Positions 11,332-22,602 are shown, counted from the first letter of the stretch. The stretch is DNA of 64,000 nt from Laguncularia racemosa (GCA_037954665.1 JBBMOL010000300.1:186001-250000); one strand, 5' to 3'. The notes: generated by a model from the sequence alone, not told the origin. Made by a program: numbers and translations.

Positions 11332-11630
11332 TGTTATGACTCCACTTGGAGTCAAGCTTGTTTGTTGTATTTTTTTGTTACGTAGTGTGTTTGTAGTTAG
11401 TTAGCTAGCCTATAAATAAGCCTTAGGATACTAGTTAGAAGTAGCCAGAAACTTCTTAGTTTGTTTGGGTTCTCTTCAAGAGAGAATTTGGAGAGTTCTT
11501 GCTCTTGGAGTTGTCACTCTTGGCAACTATTGTATTATTTCCTTCCTTAATAAAATGAAAATTCCCCTTTTGCCCTAATTTTAGTTTGAAGTTTCAATAT
11601 TTTTTCCATTGTCAAACCTTAGGTGTAACA
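11332..11630 (+). repeat. left LTR of element B
   Basis: A 299-bp LTR with a TATA box (TATAAATAAG, 11411-11420). It is about 90% identical by eye to the split right LTR. Confidence 0.88.
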
Positions 11631-13406
11631 ATTTTGGCACCTTTTGTGGTTTCTTTCACCAAAAATTACTTGTATGGATGATCAAGCCCAATCTCTTGAA
11701 TGATCATTGCAACATCTCAAGGAGGAAATGCACACTTCGGTTGCTAATCTTCAATTACAACTTACGAATCTACATCGTCAAAGCTTTGACCGGAGTTTTG
11801 ATGTGGTTCATCGTCTTGTTGCTCATGATGAACAGTTTTTTTGTTTTGAAGGATGCTCAACAAGATTTAAGTGATAAAATGTCGAAGCTACTAGAAGTAT
11901 TTTCTGTTGATCGAAATTCTCTACTGATTGGAACGGAGTTTGTTTGTTGTGACTGATCTTGTTCGGACTGGTCTTCTTTGCACTGAGTGAAGTCATGTTG
12001 GCATTCTTCACACCAATCTATGTCTTGCAACTGCCAAAAGTCGTGCTACATTGGCTGTCAGTGTTTTTTGCATGCGTATGACTTGCCATGCTGTTCATCA
12101 TCTCCCCGACAATCCAATTATCGGCTTTCTCCTTCTCATCGGCCTTCTACTTTTGATTGCGGCTGCGCTAGGGTTTCAATTCACTCTACAGGTCGACCTA
12201 GGGTTTCTGACTTTACTTCAGGTGGAGCTACGTTTTCTAACCTTGTTTTTGGTCAAGCTCGAGCTTCTAGTTGTGCAACTTATTCTTCTCCTCTTCGAGC
12301 TAGGGTTTTGGCTTGTACTTTTAGTTGGCATGATCGTGACCTTGGTTTCTCTCATCGCCAGCAGCCAGCATTTTCTCAGTCATGAGAACACTATTGGTTG
12401 TTTGGCTAAAGATACTTTTGGTGATGCTGATCAATATAGTTCTAGCTCATGTGGAGGTGAGCTCTGTTTTTTGTTGCTTCAATGATGGATTTGTTAGTTG
12501 CCCTAGATGTTCGACAAAATGTTCAAGTTACAGACCTTCCTAATACTAAATCTGCATGTGGTGATAGTTTTGTTGAAGCTTCATAGGTCTTAGGTTCTCT
12601 TTACATGGTTCGTTGCAGTTTGTATTGGTGACAAGGCTCTCTATAGTTTGACTGAGGATAAATCTGCAATAGATTACTCTTATCTCCAATTCAAGTGCTG
12701 CTAGCACTGAATTCTCCATTCATGTTTATGAAGTAGGAGGTAGTAGTGACAAAGTCAAAGGAGGGCATGGTTCTCTGAAGCCAACTGCTTCCATGTTGCC
12801 TAATAACAGTGTTTTGGATGATCTGTGTGATTTTTCTCTTGTCCTCAATAGTGTGACTGCTTTGATGTTGCCTAATAACAGTGTTTTGGATGATCCGTGT
12901 GACTTTGCTCGTCCTTAACAGTGTGCTAGCCATTATCCTTTCAAGCCCACAATTGATGTTGCTGCCATCTGTTTTTGTTGAAGTACAGTCACTAAAACCA
13001 TCAAAGGATGTCTTTGTGGCTGCACTCAACCTACCACAAGTCTTCTCCTCCAGCCTAACTTTGAAGTTACTTGCAACAGTTGAAGTTTGGCCATGCAAGC
13101 AGTCACAAGAGGTCTTTTTTGTGACATCTCTTTCCACTAATTCTTGGAAGATCAGTGCTGACGATTTTCACCAGAATTTGCTTATAAACTTTCTGCCTAT
13201 ACTTGATGGTTCAACTCTATATATCACCTACAGTTATGGCCATGCTCTAGGCTTCCATTTCACTTGTTTTAATCTGGGATGCATTTACATGGCAGCCGAA
13301 TTTCCAAGTTTGTTTGCCTTGTTTTTTATAGTGGAGGTTTATAGGTCTATGGGACTTCACTACATTTACTTGCCTTGATGACAAGGCAATTTAGAGGGGA
13401 AGGCAT
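11631..13406 (+). other. internal region of element B, no recognised pol
   Basis: The LTR is followed by ATTTTGGCACC, a possible but unassigned primer site. An ATG at about 11675 opens MDDQAQSLE, a stop, then a glutamine/leucine-rich stretch (HLKEEMHTSVANLQLQLTNL) that looks like a coiled coil and might be a gag-like N-terminus. Further open stretches lie at 11987-12385, 12051-12485 and 12881-13378, but none matches a family I know and they overlap in different frames. A 72-bp tandem duplication (ATGTTGCCTAATAACAGTG at 12793 and 12865) is present. The region ends in a polypurine tract (AGAGGGGAAGG, about 13393-13403). This is the layout of a large non-autonomous (LARD-like) element. Confidence 0.6.
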
Positions 13407-13613
13407 TGTTATGACTCCACTTGGAGTAAAGCTTATTTGTTGTATTTTTTTGTTACTTAAGTGTGTTTGTAGTTGGTTAGCTAGCCTATAATTAAGCGTT
13501 AGGATATTAGTTAGAAGTAGTGAGAAACTTGTTAGTTTGTTTAGGTTCTCTTCAAGAGAGAATTTGGAGAGCTCTAGCTCTTAGAGTTGTTAACTCTAGA
13601 CAACTGTTGTATC
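13407..13613 (+). repeat. right LTR of element B, first part
   Basis: The LTR begins TGTTATGACT after the purine tract and runs to GTATC (13609-13613), where copia C is inserted. It continues at 18302. Confidence 0.88.
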
Positions 13614-13787
13614 TGTAGTAAATTGAAGAATAATTCTTATATCACTCTTCTTAATAGGAGTATAAATGGCCTTTTATAGTACAATGGAAACCAAAAAAAA
13701 AAGGAAAAACTAATTCTCCCTAAGAAAGGAAATAATCATATTAATTTAATATAATTACAATTTCCTAATAAATACTTATAGCTGAGG
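13614..13787 (-). repeat. 3' LTR of copia C, internally truncated
   Basis: Matches the distal part of 18092-18296 (shared CTTATATCACTCTTCTTAAT and GGCCTTTTATAGTACAATGG). The LTR start and the polypurine tract on its inner side are deleted. Confidence 0.85.
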
Positions 13788-14289
13788 AATAGATGTCTTC
13801 GATTCCTAGCTTGAACAAAAGGTCATGATAGCTTGAACTTCTCAACCCCTTTTTTAGAACATCAGTTAATTGGTATTCTGATGGAACGTAGGATATATAT
13901 ACTAACCCTTCTTCCAATTTTTCCTTAATGAAATGTTTATCAATTTCAATATGCTTTGCTCTATCGTGCTTTATGGGATTATGAGCAATATTGATAGCTG
14001 ACTTGTTGTCACAATAGAGCTTCATAGGACCTTCCCATTTAATCTTCAAATCATTCAAGATAATCTTTAGCCAGAGTAGTTCACACAATCCTTGTGCCAC
14101 TCTGAATTCTGACTTAGCTGATGATCTTGCCACTATGTTTTGCTTCTTACTCTTCCATGAAACTAGGTTGCCTCCAAGAAAGACAATACCCCGTAGTTGA
14201 TCTTCTATCCACTAAAGGCCCTACATAGTCAGCATCAGTATATGCTTCTAGAGTAAGAGCATCATTCATCTTGAACAAGATCCCTTTTC
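13765..14289 (-). pseudogene. copia C RNase H
   Basis: The minus-strand frame at 13765-14133 reads ARSSAKSEFRVAQGLCELLW, MKLYCDNKSAINIAHNP, AKHIEIDKHFIKEKL and GIEDIYSS, the C-terminal half of copia RNase H. The segment 14134-14289 holds its N-terminal half in broken frames. The native stop was lost with the adjacent deletion, and the frame ends inside the LTR. Confidence 0.88.
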
Positions 14290-15159
14290 CTAGTTCCCTT
14301 TTAAATAATGTAATACTCTATAGGCAGCTTGAAGGTGAGGTTTTCTTGGATCATGCATAAATTGACTGATCAAGCTAACTGAGTATGCAATGTCAGGTCG
14401 AGTGTGAGCAAGGTATATAAGTCTTCCCACCAACCGTTGGTACATTCTCTTGTCAACAGCTGCTTCTTCTTTAGCTTCTCCTAGCTTATGATTTGAATCC
14501 ATTGGGGTAGAAACTGGCTTACACCCAATCTTTCCTATTTCTATCAACAAATTAGTCACATACTTTTGTTGAGATATAAAAATTCCTTGCTTAGAGTAGG
14601 CAACCGCAATTCCAAGAAAATATTGTAATTTTCCTAGTTCTTTGATCTTAAACTCCTCGACTAATTTTTGCTTCAATTCAAGTCTGTCTCTTTCATCATT
14701 TCTAGTTACTATGATGTCATCCATGTAGACTAGTAGAGCAGTTACTCCCCTTGTAGCCGAATTTTTAATGAAGAGAGTGTGATCACCTTGGCTTTGTTTG
14801 TACCCAGACTCCTTCATGACTTTTGTGAATTTTCCAAACCACACCTTTGGAGATTGTTTTAACCCATAAAAAGCCTTTTTTAGTTTACACACCTTGTTAC
14901 CTGTATCTTCCTTGAAACTGGGTGGAATGTTCGTATATATTTCATCTTCTAATTCACCATGAAGGAAAGCATTTTTTACGTCATACTGTGGAAGTGGCCA
15001 ATTGAAGTTAGCAGTTAAGGACAATAGAATTCTTACAGTATTCATTTTTGCAATTGGAGAAAAAGTCTCGTGATTCCCCTTGGCCACCAACTTTGCTTTG
15101 TATCTTTCAAGATGTTCATTAGCCTTATACTTTAATGTGAAAATCCACTTATAATCCAC
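14290..15159 (-). pseudogene. copia C reverse transcriptase
   Basis: A 289-residue frame with RYKAKLVAKGN, VRILLSLTANFNWPLPQYDV, KNAFLHGELEDEIY, KKAFYGLKQSPKVWF, LLVYMDDIIVTRND (intact YMDD) and YLAHTRPDIAYSVSLISQFM. After VAKGN the conserved YTQTYGVDY-type block is missing, a small in-frame deletion that likely destroys activity. This is the best-preserved gene of copia C. Confidence 0.92.
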
Positions 15160-15927
15160 GATATTCTACCCTCTTGGTTTATCAAAAATCTCCTACGTCT
15201 TGTTCTTCTCTAATGCTCTCATCTCCTCCCTCATAGCATCCCTCCATTCTCTTTTTGACAATGCCTCATAAACAGTATTTGGAATAGTGATAGTGTTTAG
15301 ACTCATGATGAACTTTTTGTGGGTTGGGGACAAGAGTTTAAGGGTGACATAGTTAGATAGTGGGTAAAGTGGTCATTTTGTGCACTCTTAGGTATGTTTT
15401 CTAAGAGCAATGGGAATGTCCAGGTCATTTGGTGGGTCAATAGGTGGTAAGTTAGGTATTACCATGATCTCAATGCTAGAATCTGAGTTGGAAGCTTCTT
15501 GATCTTCGAGGCTGGAGTAGGAGGGATTTTGGACTTGCACCTGTTCTAGAGTAGATTCTTGAGTTTGCGCTTATTCTGGAGCCTTTTTTCTTGAATATAC
15601 CAGAGGAAATTTTTGGTGATTATGAGTGTCAATGGCCGGTTCAGGGAATGCAATAGTGGCTTGATCAGGAGATGACTTTGAGGAGACAATGAGAAGAGGT
15701 GAAGGAAGGTCAAGAGGGTCAAAGGAATCACAAGGAGGTCTATCTTCCATTATTGTAGTCTCCCCCTGAAGAGAGGCCTTGGAAAAAAAGGTATATTTTC
15801 TGCAAAAGTGACATCATTAGGGATGTAAAATTTTTTGGATGAAGGATAACACTTGTACCCTTTTTTGAGTGGAAGAGTAACCAAGGAAAACACATTTGAT
15901 GGCTCGGGGGTCTAACTTGCCTCTATA
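15160..15927 (-). pseudogene. copia C linker between integrase and RT
   Basis: Low-complexity Ser/Pro/Leu-rich frames (for example 15546-15731) and stops fill the usual variable linker between the integrase C-terminus and the RT N-terminus. Part of the RT N-terminal block (minus strand REEMRALEKNK-like text near 15200) is recognisable. Confidence 0.6.
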
Positions 15928-16419
15928 TTAGTTGTGGATATGAATAAAAGCAATACACCCAAATACTCTAGGTGTGAGACCATTAGAGGTTCTGAAATGT
16001 GGATAAAAGGCTTTGAGAATTTCTACGGGGCTTTTATTTTCCAGAACACATGAGGGAAGTCTATTTATCATGTGTGTGGTAGTAAGAACTACTTCTCCCC
16101 AATAGGCCTTAGGAACATTTCCTTGGAAAAGTAGCGCTTGGGTTGAGTTAAGTAAATGCCCATTTTTCCTCTCGGCTACCCCATTTTGTTGGGGTGTGTT
16201 GACACATGATGAATCTTGGATTATGCCTTGTGATTGGAAGTAGGGTGATAAAGTATGATTGAAATAATCTTTACCATTGTCTGTTGTAATGCTTTTGATT
16301 TTAAGTCCAAATTGGTTTTGAACCATTGTGTGAAAACTTGGTATGACTTGACTAACATTGGATTTTTGTTTAAGAAGAAAGAGCCATGTAACCTGAGTGC
16401 AATCATCAATCAAGGACAC
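15928..16419 (-). pseudogene. copia C integrase core
   Basis: The frame carries SLIDDCTQVTWLFLLKQKS, IKSITTDNGKDYF (second catalytic Asp) and TPQQNGVAERKNGHLL (catalytic Glu), then YWGEVVLTTTHMINRLPS and GLTPRVFGCIAFIH. The first catalytic Asp region (HSDI) lies in the upstream frame, which stops right after it. The frame is truncated at both ends. Confidence 0.9.
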
Positions 16420-16461
16420 AAACCACCGAGCTCCATATATATTGGGTATATTTGAAGGATC

Positions 16462-17133
16462 CTAAATGTCACTATGAATTAAATGAAAAGGATGAGTACT
16501 TCTTTTATTGCTAATAGGAAACGATACACGAGTGTGTTTTGCCATCTTACAAACATCATAATGAAACTTAGAAATATCCAATCTATAAAACAAATTAGGA
16601 AACATGACTTTTAAAACCTTAAAAGAAGGGTGACCTAGACGTAGGTGATGCAGCCAAATTGCATCTTTATTTAAGGAACTAAGAAAAGACACTGGAATGT
16701 TGCTTTGGGGTGGTTTAGTGTGACAAAGGCCGCTTCTTTCCTTAGCAAGTCCAATCCTCCTACTTGAGCCTTGGTCCTGAAAAAGATAATAAGAAGGAAA
16801 AAAAGTGGCATAACAATTGAGATCATGGGTAAGTTTTTGGATGGAGGTGAGGTTGGGTGATAATTTTGGTACATGGAGAACATTTTTGAGGATGAGTGTA
16901 GGTGTAATATGTATGTTTCCAAAACCAGCACCGGAGTCAATTATCCAAGAGTTGTGATAAAATTTTTCAGAGGCATTCATACCAAAAGAAAATGAAAGAC
17001 TACCTGAAAGAGCCAATGAGCAAGCTCTAGAAGGCTTCTCATGTGATCCCAACAAGTTCCTTATCCTCTCAATTTCTTGACTGTTGAGCCCCCTTGTAGT
17101 AGGTTTTTCCTCATGTTTTGAATCCTCTGCCAT
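16462..17133 (-). pseudogene. copia C gag C-terminus, protease and GAG-pre-integrase
   Basis: A 223-residue frame with SWIIDSGAGFGNI (protease DSGA), LKNVLHVPKLSPNLTSIQKL, and the His/Cys domain (WLHHLRLGHPSFKVLKVMFP ... YDVCKMAKH). The DSGA box is followed immediately by residues that normally sit some 50 positions later, so an in-frame deletion removed most of the protease. It ends at LIHSDI followed by a stop where Trp is expected. Confidence 0.9.
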
Positions 17134-18026
17134 GTGTACTTGAGGTTTCTATCGTCCTCCACAAGTTCCCCACTCTCGACTTGGAGGCTTAGCATTCAGC
17201 TTCCAGCACTTTTCCTTTATGTGCCTCGATTTCTTGCAATAGGTGCACCAAAGGTTGTCCTTGTTCTCCTTCTACTGATTTTCTCTTCTTGGTTGTTTGG
17301 AAAAATCACCTTGTCCTTTCTCTTGGTGATCTGATTTTACTGCTAGGGCTGAACCCTCCATGCTTCTAGGCTCCAGCATGACATTCCTTCGGCTTTTTTC
17401 TGCTCAAACCAGTGAGATCGTTTCTTCTAGAGATGGTGTTTCATCTTTGCTAGGAATTTGAACCCTGACCTGATCAAATTCAAGATTCAAATCGACAAAA
17501 AAATCATAAATATGATCCTTCTCTATAAAACTCTTTAAGACAACTGCATCATCAAGGGATTTCATCTGGAAGACTCAATAATGATCGAGTTCCTGCCATA
17601 GGTTTTGTAGTATATTTGCATATTCTATGATAGATTTATTACCTTGTTTAGTGGCTGCTGTTTTTACCTTAATCTCATACACTTGGGCAGCATCAACAGC
17701 CTTCTAATATGTGCGACGAATGAATTCCCATATCTCCTTTGCCGATGCCAAAAACATGCATGTTCCATGGAATCCCATAACTAAGACATTATCATGGAAT
17801 CCTCTTCATCCCAGGCTTCAAATGTTGAATCCTCCTTTGCTGGTGGCGTTCCAAGGAGATGATTAAGTTTCCCTTTGCCCTTGAGGTATGTGTGGCCAAG
17901 TTGCGACCATTTAAGGTAGTTCTTCCCATTAAGTTTATTGGAGGTTCGGATGTTTTGTAATTCTCCAATTTTCTGGGCATTATTGGAGCCTTCAGATGTT
18001 TTAGAGCTATTAATAATTTCAGACAT
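17134..18026 (-). pseudogene. copia C gag
   Basis: The gag start frame (17781-18026) reads NKLNGKNYLKWSQLGHTYLK and FEAWDEEDSMIMS, then a stop. Downstream UBN2-type gag text to 17134 is split by several stops. A zinc knuckle region near 17190-17260 is recognisable in broken form. The gag start lies about 65 bp from the LTR. Confidence 0.8.
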
Positions 18027-18091
18027 GATAAAAAGAAATTTTCTAGCAATTAAGGTTGTTAAAAAATAATGACTACAGAAAAACCCAACTA

Positions 18092-18296
18092 TGACTGAAG
18101 CATAATTCTTATATCACTCTTCTTAATAAGAGTATACATGGCCTTTTATAGTACAATGGAAACCAAAAAAAGGAAAAACTAAATCTCCTTAAGAAAGGAA
18201 ATAATCATACTAATTTAATATAGTTACATTTTCCTAAAGAATACTTATAGCTGTAAATTAGTTTCCTAATATTTACAACTTCATCATATCTCGATA
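18092..18296 (-). repeat. 5' LTR of copia C
   Basis: About 205 bp, ending CGATA at the insertion point. It matches 13614-13787 but has about 40 bp more on its outer side in minus orientation (TTTCCTAATATTTACAAC). Confidence 0.85.
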
Positions 18297-18301
18297 GTAT
18301 C

Positions 18302-18390
18302 TTTTCCTTAATTAATAGAAATTCCCCTTATGCCCTAATTTCGATTTAAAGTTTCAATCTTTTTTCCATTGTTAAACCCTAGGTGTAACA
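18302..18390 (+). repeat. right LTR of element B, second part
   Basis: Completes the LTR split by copia C and ends GTGTAACA at 18390. It aligns with 11542-11630. Confidence 0.88.
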
Positions 18391-18395
18391 ATTCC

Positions 18396-18632
18396 GATTT
18401 GTGGGGACCTTTAAAAATTCCTAATGTGAATGGTGTCAAATGGTTTGTTGTGTTTACTGACGATTACATGAGTAACTTGGTTGTTTCTCCTTAAGGGAAA
18501 ATCTCGAGTTCTATTTATTTTACAAAGTTTTTTCAACCAAGTACAAACTCAATTTGAAACTCCTATTAGATGCTTTCGAACTGATAATGGGTGCAAATAT
18601 GTGAACTGTACATTGACACATTTTTTCAAAAC
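18396..18632 (+). pseudogene. copia A integrase, segment 1
   Basis: Reads DLWGPLKIPNVNGVKWFVVF (first catalytic Asp region), then in shifted frames FLLKGKSRVLFILQSFFN and IRCFRTDNGCKYVN (second catalytic Asp). It is cut after CTHFFKT-like text at 18632 by copia D. Confidence 0.85.
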
Positions 18633-18815
18633 TGAAGAAAATAAATTATTTTTAGGAGTGTTTATTTTTTATCTCTGTTTTTTATTTATGTCTATATGTT
18701 GTCATCCAAGTCAAATCTGTTATTTATGTGTACCACTTGGATAAGGGTTGAATAGATAGTGTTGTTTTTTTGGATGAGTTTATGTCAATCCTAATTAACT
18801 AGATTTGAGGTATTG
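18633..18815 (+). repeat. left LTR of copia D, 3'-truncated
   Basis: Matches the right LTR until ACTAGATTTGAGG, then lacks the final roughly 80 bp. No primer-binding site is left. Confidence 0.82.
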
Positions 18816-18849
18816 TGAGTGATTCCCATTCACTTCAGATTACACAACG

Positions 18850-19640
18850 TACGTTGAATGGTGTAAATTTCCACGAGTGGTTTCAATCCGTGGAGCTAGT
18901 CCTTTGAGAAAAAGGGAAACTTGGATATCTGACTAGAACCATTGTGGTGCCCACCAAGGATTCTAATGAGTATGCAGGTTGGGAAGCTGAGAATATCATG
19001 GTAATGGCATGGCTAATCAATTTGATGGAACCAAGGATTGGCTGGACATATTTATTTTGTGCCACTGTGAAAGAAATCTGGGATAATGTACAAGAAGCTT
19101 ATTCTGACTTGGCCAGCTTGTCACAACGATTTGAGCTCCGATCAAAAATCCAAACTACTATCTAAGGAAGCATGAGTGTAACTAAGTATTACAACACCTT
19201 GGTTGAGTTATGTTAGGAAATGGATTTATTTTATGAGATTGAGTGGAGATATGTAGAAGATAGTTGAAAATATAATTTGTTGTTGGAGAAGGATCATGTA
19301 TTTGATTTCTTGTGTGGGTTAAGCCCTGAGTTAGATGAGGGCAGGGGGAGATTAATTGGAAAACAGCCATTTCCTTAATCTAAAAAAAGCATTCGCTAAA
19401 GTAAGAAGGGAAGAAAGTAGGCAATGGGTGATGATGACACTGGAACAGCAAGCTCCTAGTTCTGCATTGCTGAAGAACAGAGGAAGTTCTAGCAGAATGC
19501 CTGCAAGAGAGAGTTTGTTGTGATTATTGTAAGAAACCAAATCTTATGTGTGCAGATTTTTGGAAGTTATATGGTATACTGGAGACTCTTAAGAGGCAGA
19601 TGTCAAAGGGGGTTTTAACTAGCAATATCACTAGACACAA
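18850..19640 (+). pseudogene. copia D gag remnant
   Basis: The frame around 18944-19165 reads DSNEYAGWEAENIMVMAWLI and TVKEIWDNVQEAYSDL, the UBN2 gag core, then a stop and further broken frames (KDHVFDFLCGLSPELDEGRG near 19290). No intact zinc knuckle is seen. Confidence 0.8.
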
Positions 19641-19799
19641 AAGTGGCGCAAGTAGCTGAGACAGAAACAACGCCTATGCCCACATCCAGAATAAGGTTGA
19701 CTACTGATCAAATGGCCATGATTTAGAAAATCCTTAGTCAAAATCAAATAATTGTTGAAACTGAGAAGGCAGGTGAATCTCAATCTATAGCGATTTGGT

Positions 19800-20240
19800 C
19801 TCACGGAGGTAAGGTTTTGGATTCTAATGGAGTATGTAAGAATGTGTGGATATTAGGTATTGGAGCCTTTGATCATGTGTAACTCACAGCCAGTTTTTGA
19901 TAAAATCCATCCATGCAATAAGTAAAGTAAGGTGCTGGTCGCAAATGGTAAAAGTACCATGGCCAAAGGGAAGGGAACTGTGATTGTGGAAAACTTACAG
20001 CTGAATGATGTATTATTTGTACCTGAACTCAAATATAATCTGGTCTCAGTGATTAGGCTAACAAAAAACTTGAATTGTAGTGTAATTTTCTCACATGGGA
20101 AGTGTGTTTTGCAGGACCAGAGTTCGAGGAGGACGACTGGCAATGCTGAGGAATTCAATGGTCTCAGTGTACACGTGTGTGCACTCTACAACAAAATGAA
20201 GTAGCTGAGAGAAAAAGCTGACATCTCCTTGAAACAGCCT
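19800..20240 (+). pseudogene. copia D protease C-terminal part joined to integrase tail
   Basis: The frame at 19932-20204 reads KVLVANGKSTMAKGKGTVIV, LFVPELKYNLVSVIRLTKNL and VLQDQSSRRTTGNAEEFNGL, the segment after the protease. It then jumps into text corresponding to QQNEVAERK (near 20190-20215), which belongs to the integrase Glu region. The GAG-pre-integrase domain and most of the integrase core are deleted. Confidence 0.8.
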
Positions 20241-20304
20241 GTTTAATGATGTTTGCGAGTATGATACCTAATAGTTTTTTTGGGGGGGGGGGGGGGGGGG
20301 GAGA

Positions 20305-20736
20305 AGCTACATTTGCATCTGCCTACCTAATTAATTGTCTTCCATCTAAGGTGTTTAACTTTCGAATCCCTTTGAGTATCTTATTGGATTTCTATCCAAA
20401 CAATCGGATATTCAACAACTTGCCACCTAGAGTATTTGGGTGTACAGCCTCTATCTTTGACAACAATTTGTACAAACACAAACTAGAAGAGAAAGCTATC
20501 GGATGTATATTTGTAGGGTATTCACCTACAAAGAAGGTTATAAATTTTTTCATCTTCCCTCAAAACGTTTTTTTGTTACTTTGGATGTGGTTTTCCTTGA
20601 GGAAAAACCTTATTATAACACCTCATTTCAAGAAGAGATACAAGATGAAGAGACAAAATCATGCCTTCCAGAGGGAGATATTCTTTATCCATTGTCTGTA
20701 ACGTTACCAAGTGTAAGTCAACCTAAGCCTTCTTAG
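20305..20736 (+). pseudogene. copia D integrase C-terminal part
   Basis: Reads ATFASAYLINCLPSKVFNFR, NLPPRVFGCTASIFDNNLYK, KAIGCIFVGYSPTKK and a frame-shifted end (LPSKRFFVTLDVVFLEEKPY). It begins directly after a G homopolymer (about 20282-20302). Confidence 0.85.
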
Positions 20737-21169
20737 TCTACAACTCATGATCATGACAAATTGGTACCACACATGTCTGTCCAACAGGATCATGAGAGGC
20801 CTGTGTTAGAGTCTAATCAGAATCATATAATGGTGTTGCTCATCCCTCTCCTGTTCTAGGTAATATTCCAGATGCAAAGTCCCTTCAGGTCTACATGAGA
20901 AGAGGCAAAAATCCTCAACAAGGCCAATCCTCTAAGCCTGATCAGCTGGTCATTTCTTTAGATAAGGAATAAGGTATTACTCAGTTGGACATTGACTCTA
21001 CATCACAAGCTGTTGGCATTGAGCAGAATGAGCTTGATCTGCCAATATCTTTGAGAAAAGAGAAATGAACATGTGTCAAATATCCAATCACCAACTATGT
21101 AAGTTGTCACAATCTCTCATGTCAATTTCGAGCTTTTGTTACTCATCTGGATAAAGAGGTTACTTTGAG

Positions 21170-21850
21170 AAGTATTCATGAGGCTCCAGCAGATCAGAAT
21201 TGGAGGAAAGCAGTAATGGAGGAGATGTGTGCACTAAACCAAAATTGCGCTTAGGAGATTATAGACTTACCAAAAGGGAAAAAACCAGTTGGTAGTAAGT
21301 GGGTTTTTAGCTTAAAATATAACTCAGATGGAAGCATTGCTTGGTACAAAGCAAGGCTAGTTGCACAAGGCTTTACTCAGATGTATGGAGTAGACTATGA
21401 GGAGACATTTGCTCTGGTGGCTAAACTGAACTCTGTTAGAATCATCTTGTCAATAGTAGCTAATTTGGATTGGCCATTACACCGAATAGATGTGAAGAAC
21501 ACCTTCTTGAATGGAGAACTAGAGGAAGAAATTTACATGAGACTAACACCTAGGTTTACCTCTGGAAAATATGAAGGGAAAGGATGTAGATTGAGAAGAT
21601 CATTATATGGCTTGAAACAATCTCCTTGTGTATGGTTTACAAAATTTAGCAGTACAATGATTGAATTGGGGTATATACAAAGTCAACGTGAATATACACT
21701 CTTTGTTAAAGTTGGAAGAATGGACTAAAATCTGTTTTACTCGTATATATTGATGACATGATTATAACAGGTGGTGATGAATCTAAAATACTTGAAAAGA
21801 GAAATAAAGGGGAGATTTGAAATGAAGGAGCTAGGAGACTTGAAGTTGTT
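21170..21850 (+). pseudogene. copia D reverse transcriptase
   Basis: The frame at 21381-21728 reads YGVDYEETFALVAKLNSVRI, DVKNTFLNGELEEEIYMRL and RSLYGLKQSPCVWFTKF. The catalytic box VYIDDMIITGGDES lies just after a frameshift, near 21739-21780. The N-terminal RT block is upstream in the same orientation with a stop at about 21250. Confidence 0.88.
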
Positions 21851-22159
21851 CTGGAATTTGCTAGGAGTAAGTCTGGAATATTTATTAATCAAAGAAAATA
21901 TATCCTTGATTTGCTATGTGAAACAAGAAAGTTGGCATGTAAGCTAGTGAGCACACCTTTGCCCCATAATTGGAAGACGCTTGCACCTATGAATGATCCT
22001 TCAGTTGACAAAGGACGGTACCAGTGGCTTGTAGGGAGATTAATTTACCTTTCTCTTTCATGACCAGACCTTACTCAATAAGTCTAGTAAATCTCATCCT
22101 TAGATACTTAAAAAGAGCTCCTAGAAAAGGGATATTTTTTAAAAACAATCAATGAAGGA

Positions 22160-22602
22160 ATTTGGAAGTATTTGTAGATGCAGATTGGAGTAGAGATATA
22201 GTTGATGGGAAATCAACATCAAGTTTTTGTACTAAGCTGTGGGGTAATTTGTTGACTTGGAGGAGTAAGAAAGAGTCTGTTGTAGCTAGAGATAGTGTTG
22301 AAGCAGAATATAGAGTTGTTGCTCAAGGTGTATGTGAAGTTATTTGGATTCAGAGAGTACTCTAGGACTTCGAAGTATAAGTAGCAGATGTGCATGTATT
22401 ATGTGATAGCAAGTCAGCACTCAATATTATAAAAAATCCAGTGCAACATAATAGGATGAAGAATGTCCATCTTGACTGCAATTTGATCAAGACTGAAATA
22501 GAGAATGGGAAGATGCAGTTGCAGTATGTGCATTCAAGAGATCAAGAAGCTGATGTTCTAACAGTGTCTTACAAGACAGTATTTTCTTCAAAATATTAGC
22601 AA
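22160..22602 (+). pseudogene. copia D RNase H
   Basis: The frames at 22162-22365 and 22390-22599 read VFVDADWSRDIVDGKSTSSF, LLTWRSKKESVVARDSVEAE and HVLCDSKSALNIIKNPVQHN, with a TAG and a frame break between. Catalytic acidic residues are still recognisable. A polypurine tract (TGAGGGGGAG, 22606-22615) follows. Confidence 0.87.

Larger units (their letters stand above)
13614..18296 (-). mobile_element. copia C, inserted in the right LTR of element B
   Basis: A minus-strand Ty1/copia element flanked by a perfect TSD GTATC (13609-13613 and 18297-18301). On the minus strand the order is gag, protease, integrase, RT, RNase H. The LTR copies are at 13614-13787 and 18092-18296. The 3' copy (left) lacks its first roughly 40 bp together with the polypurine tract, so the RNase H frame now runs straight into LTR sequence. 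Terminal CA reads TA at 18295-18296. Confidence 0.9.
11332..18390 (+). mobile_element. element B: non-autonomous LTR retroelement inside copia A
   Basis: The LTRs (11332-11630, and 13407-13613 plus 18302-18390) begin TGTTATGACT and end GTGTAACA. The right LTR is split by copia C. The internal part, without copia C, is only 1.78 kb (11631-13406) and contains no RT, integrase or RNase H that I can recognise. The flanking 5-mers are GTTCT (11327-11331) and ATTCC (18391-18395), which differ by two transitions and are read as an eroded TSD. Copia A integrase text resumes directly afterwards (DLWGPL). Confidence 0.85.

Noticed and set aside
12051..12485. Leucine-rich 144-codon ORF that looks like a membrane protein
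   Set aside because: It is a shifted frame of an overlapping Ser/Arg-rich frame in element B; the hydrophobicity comes from CTT/CTC-rich sequence.
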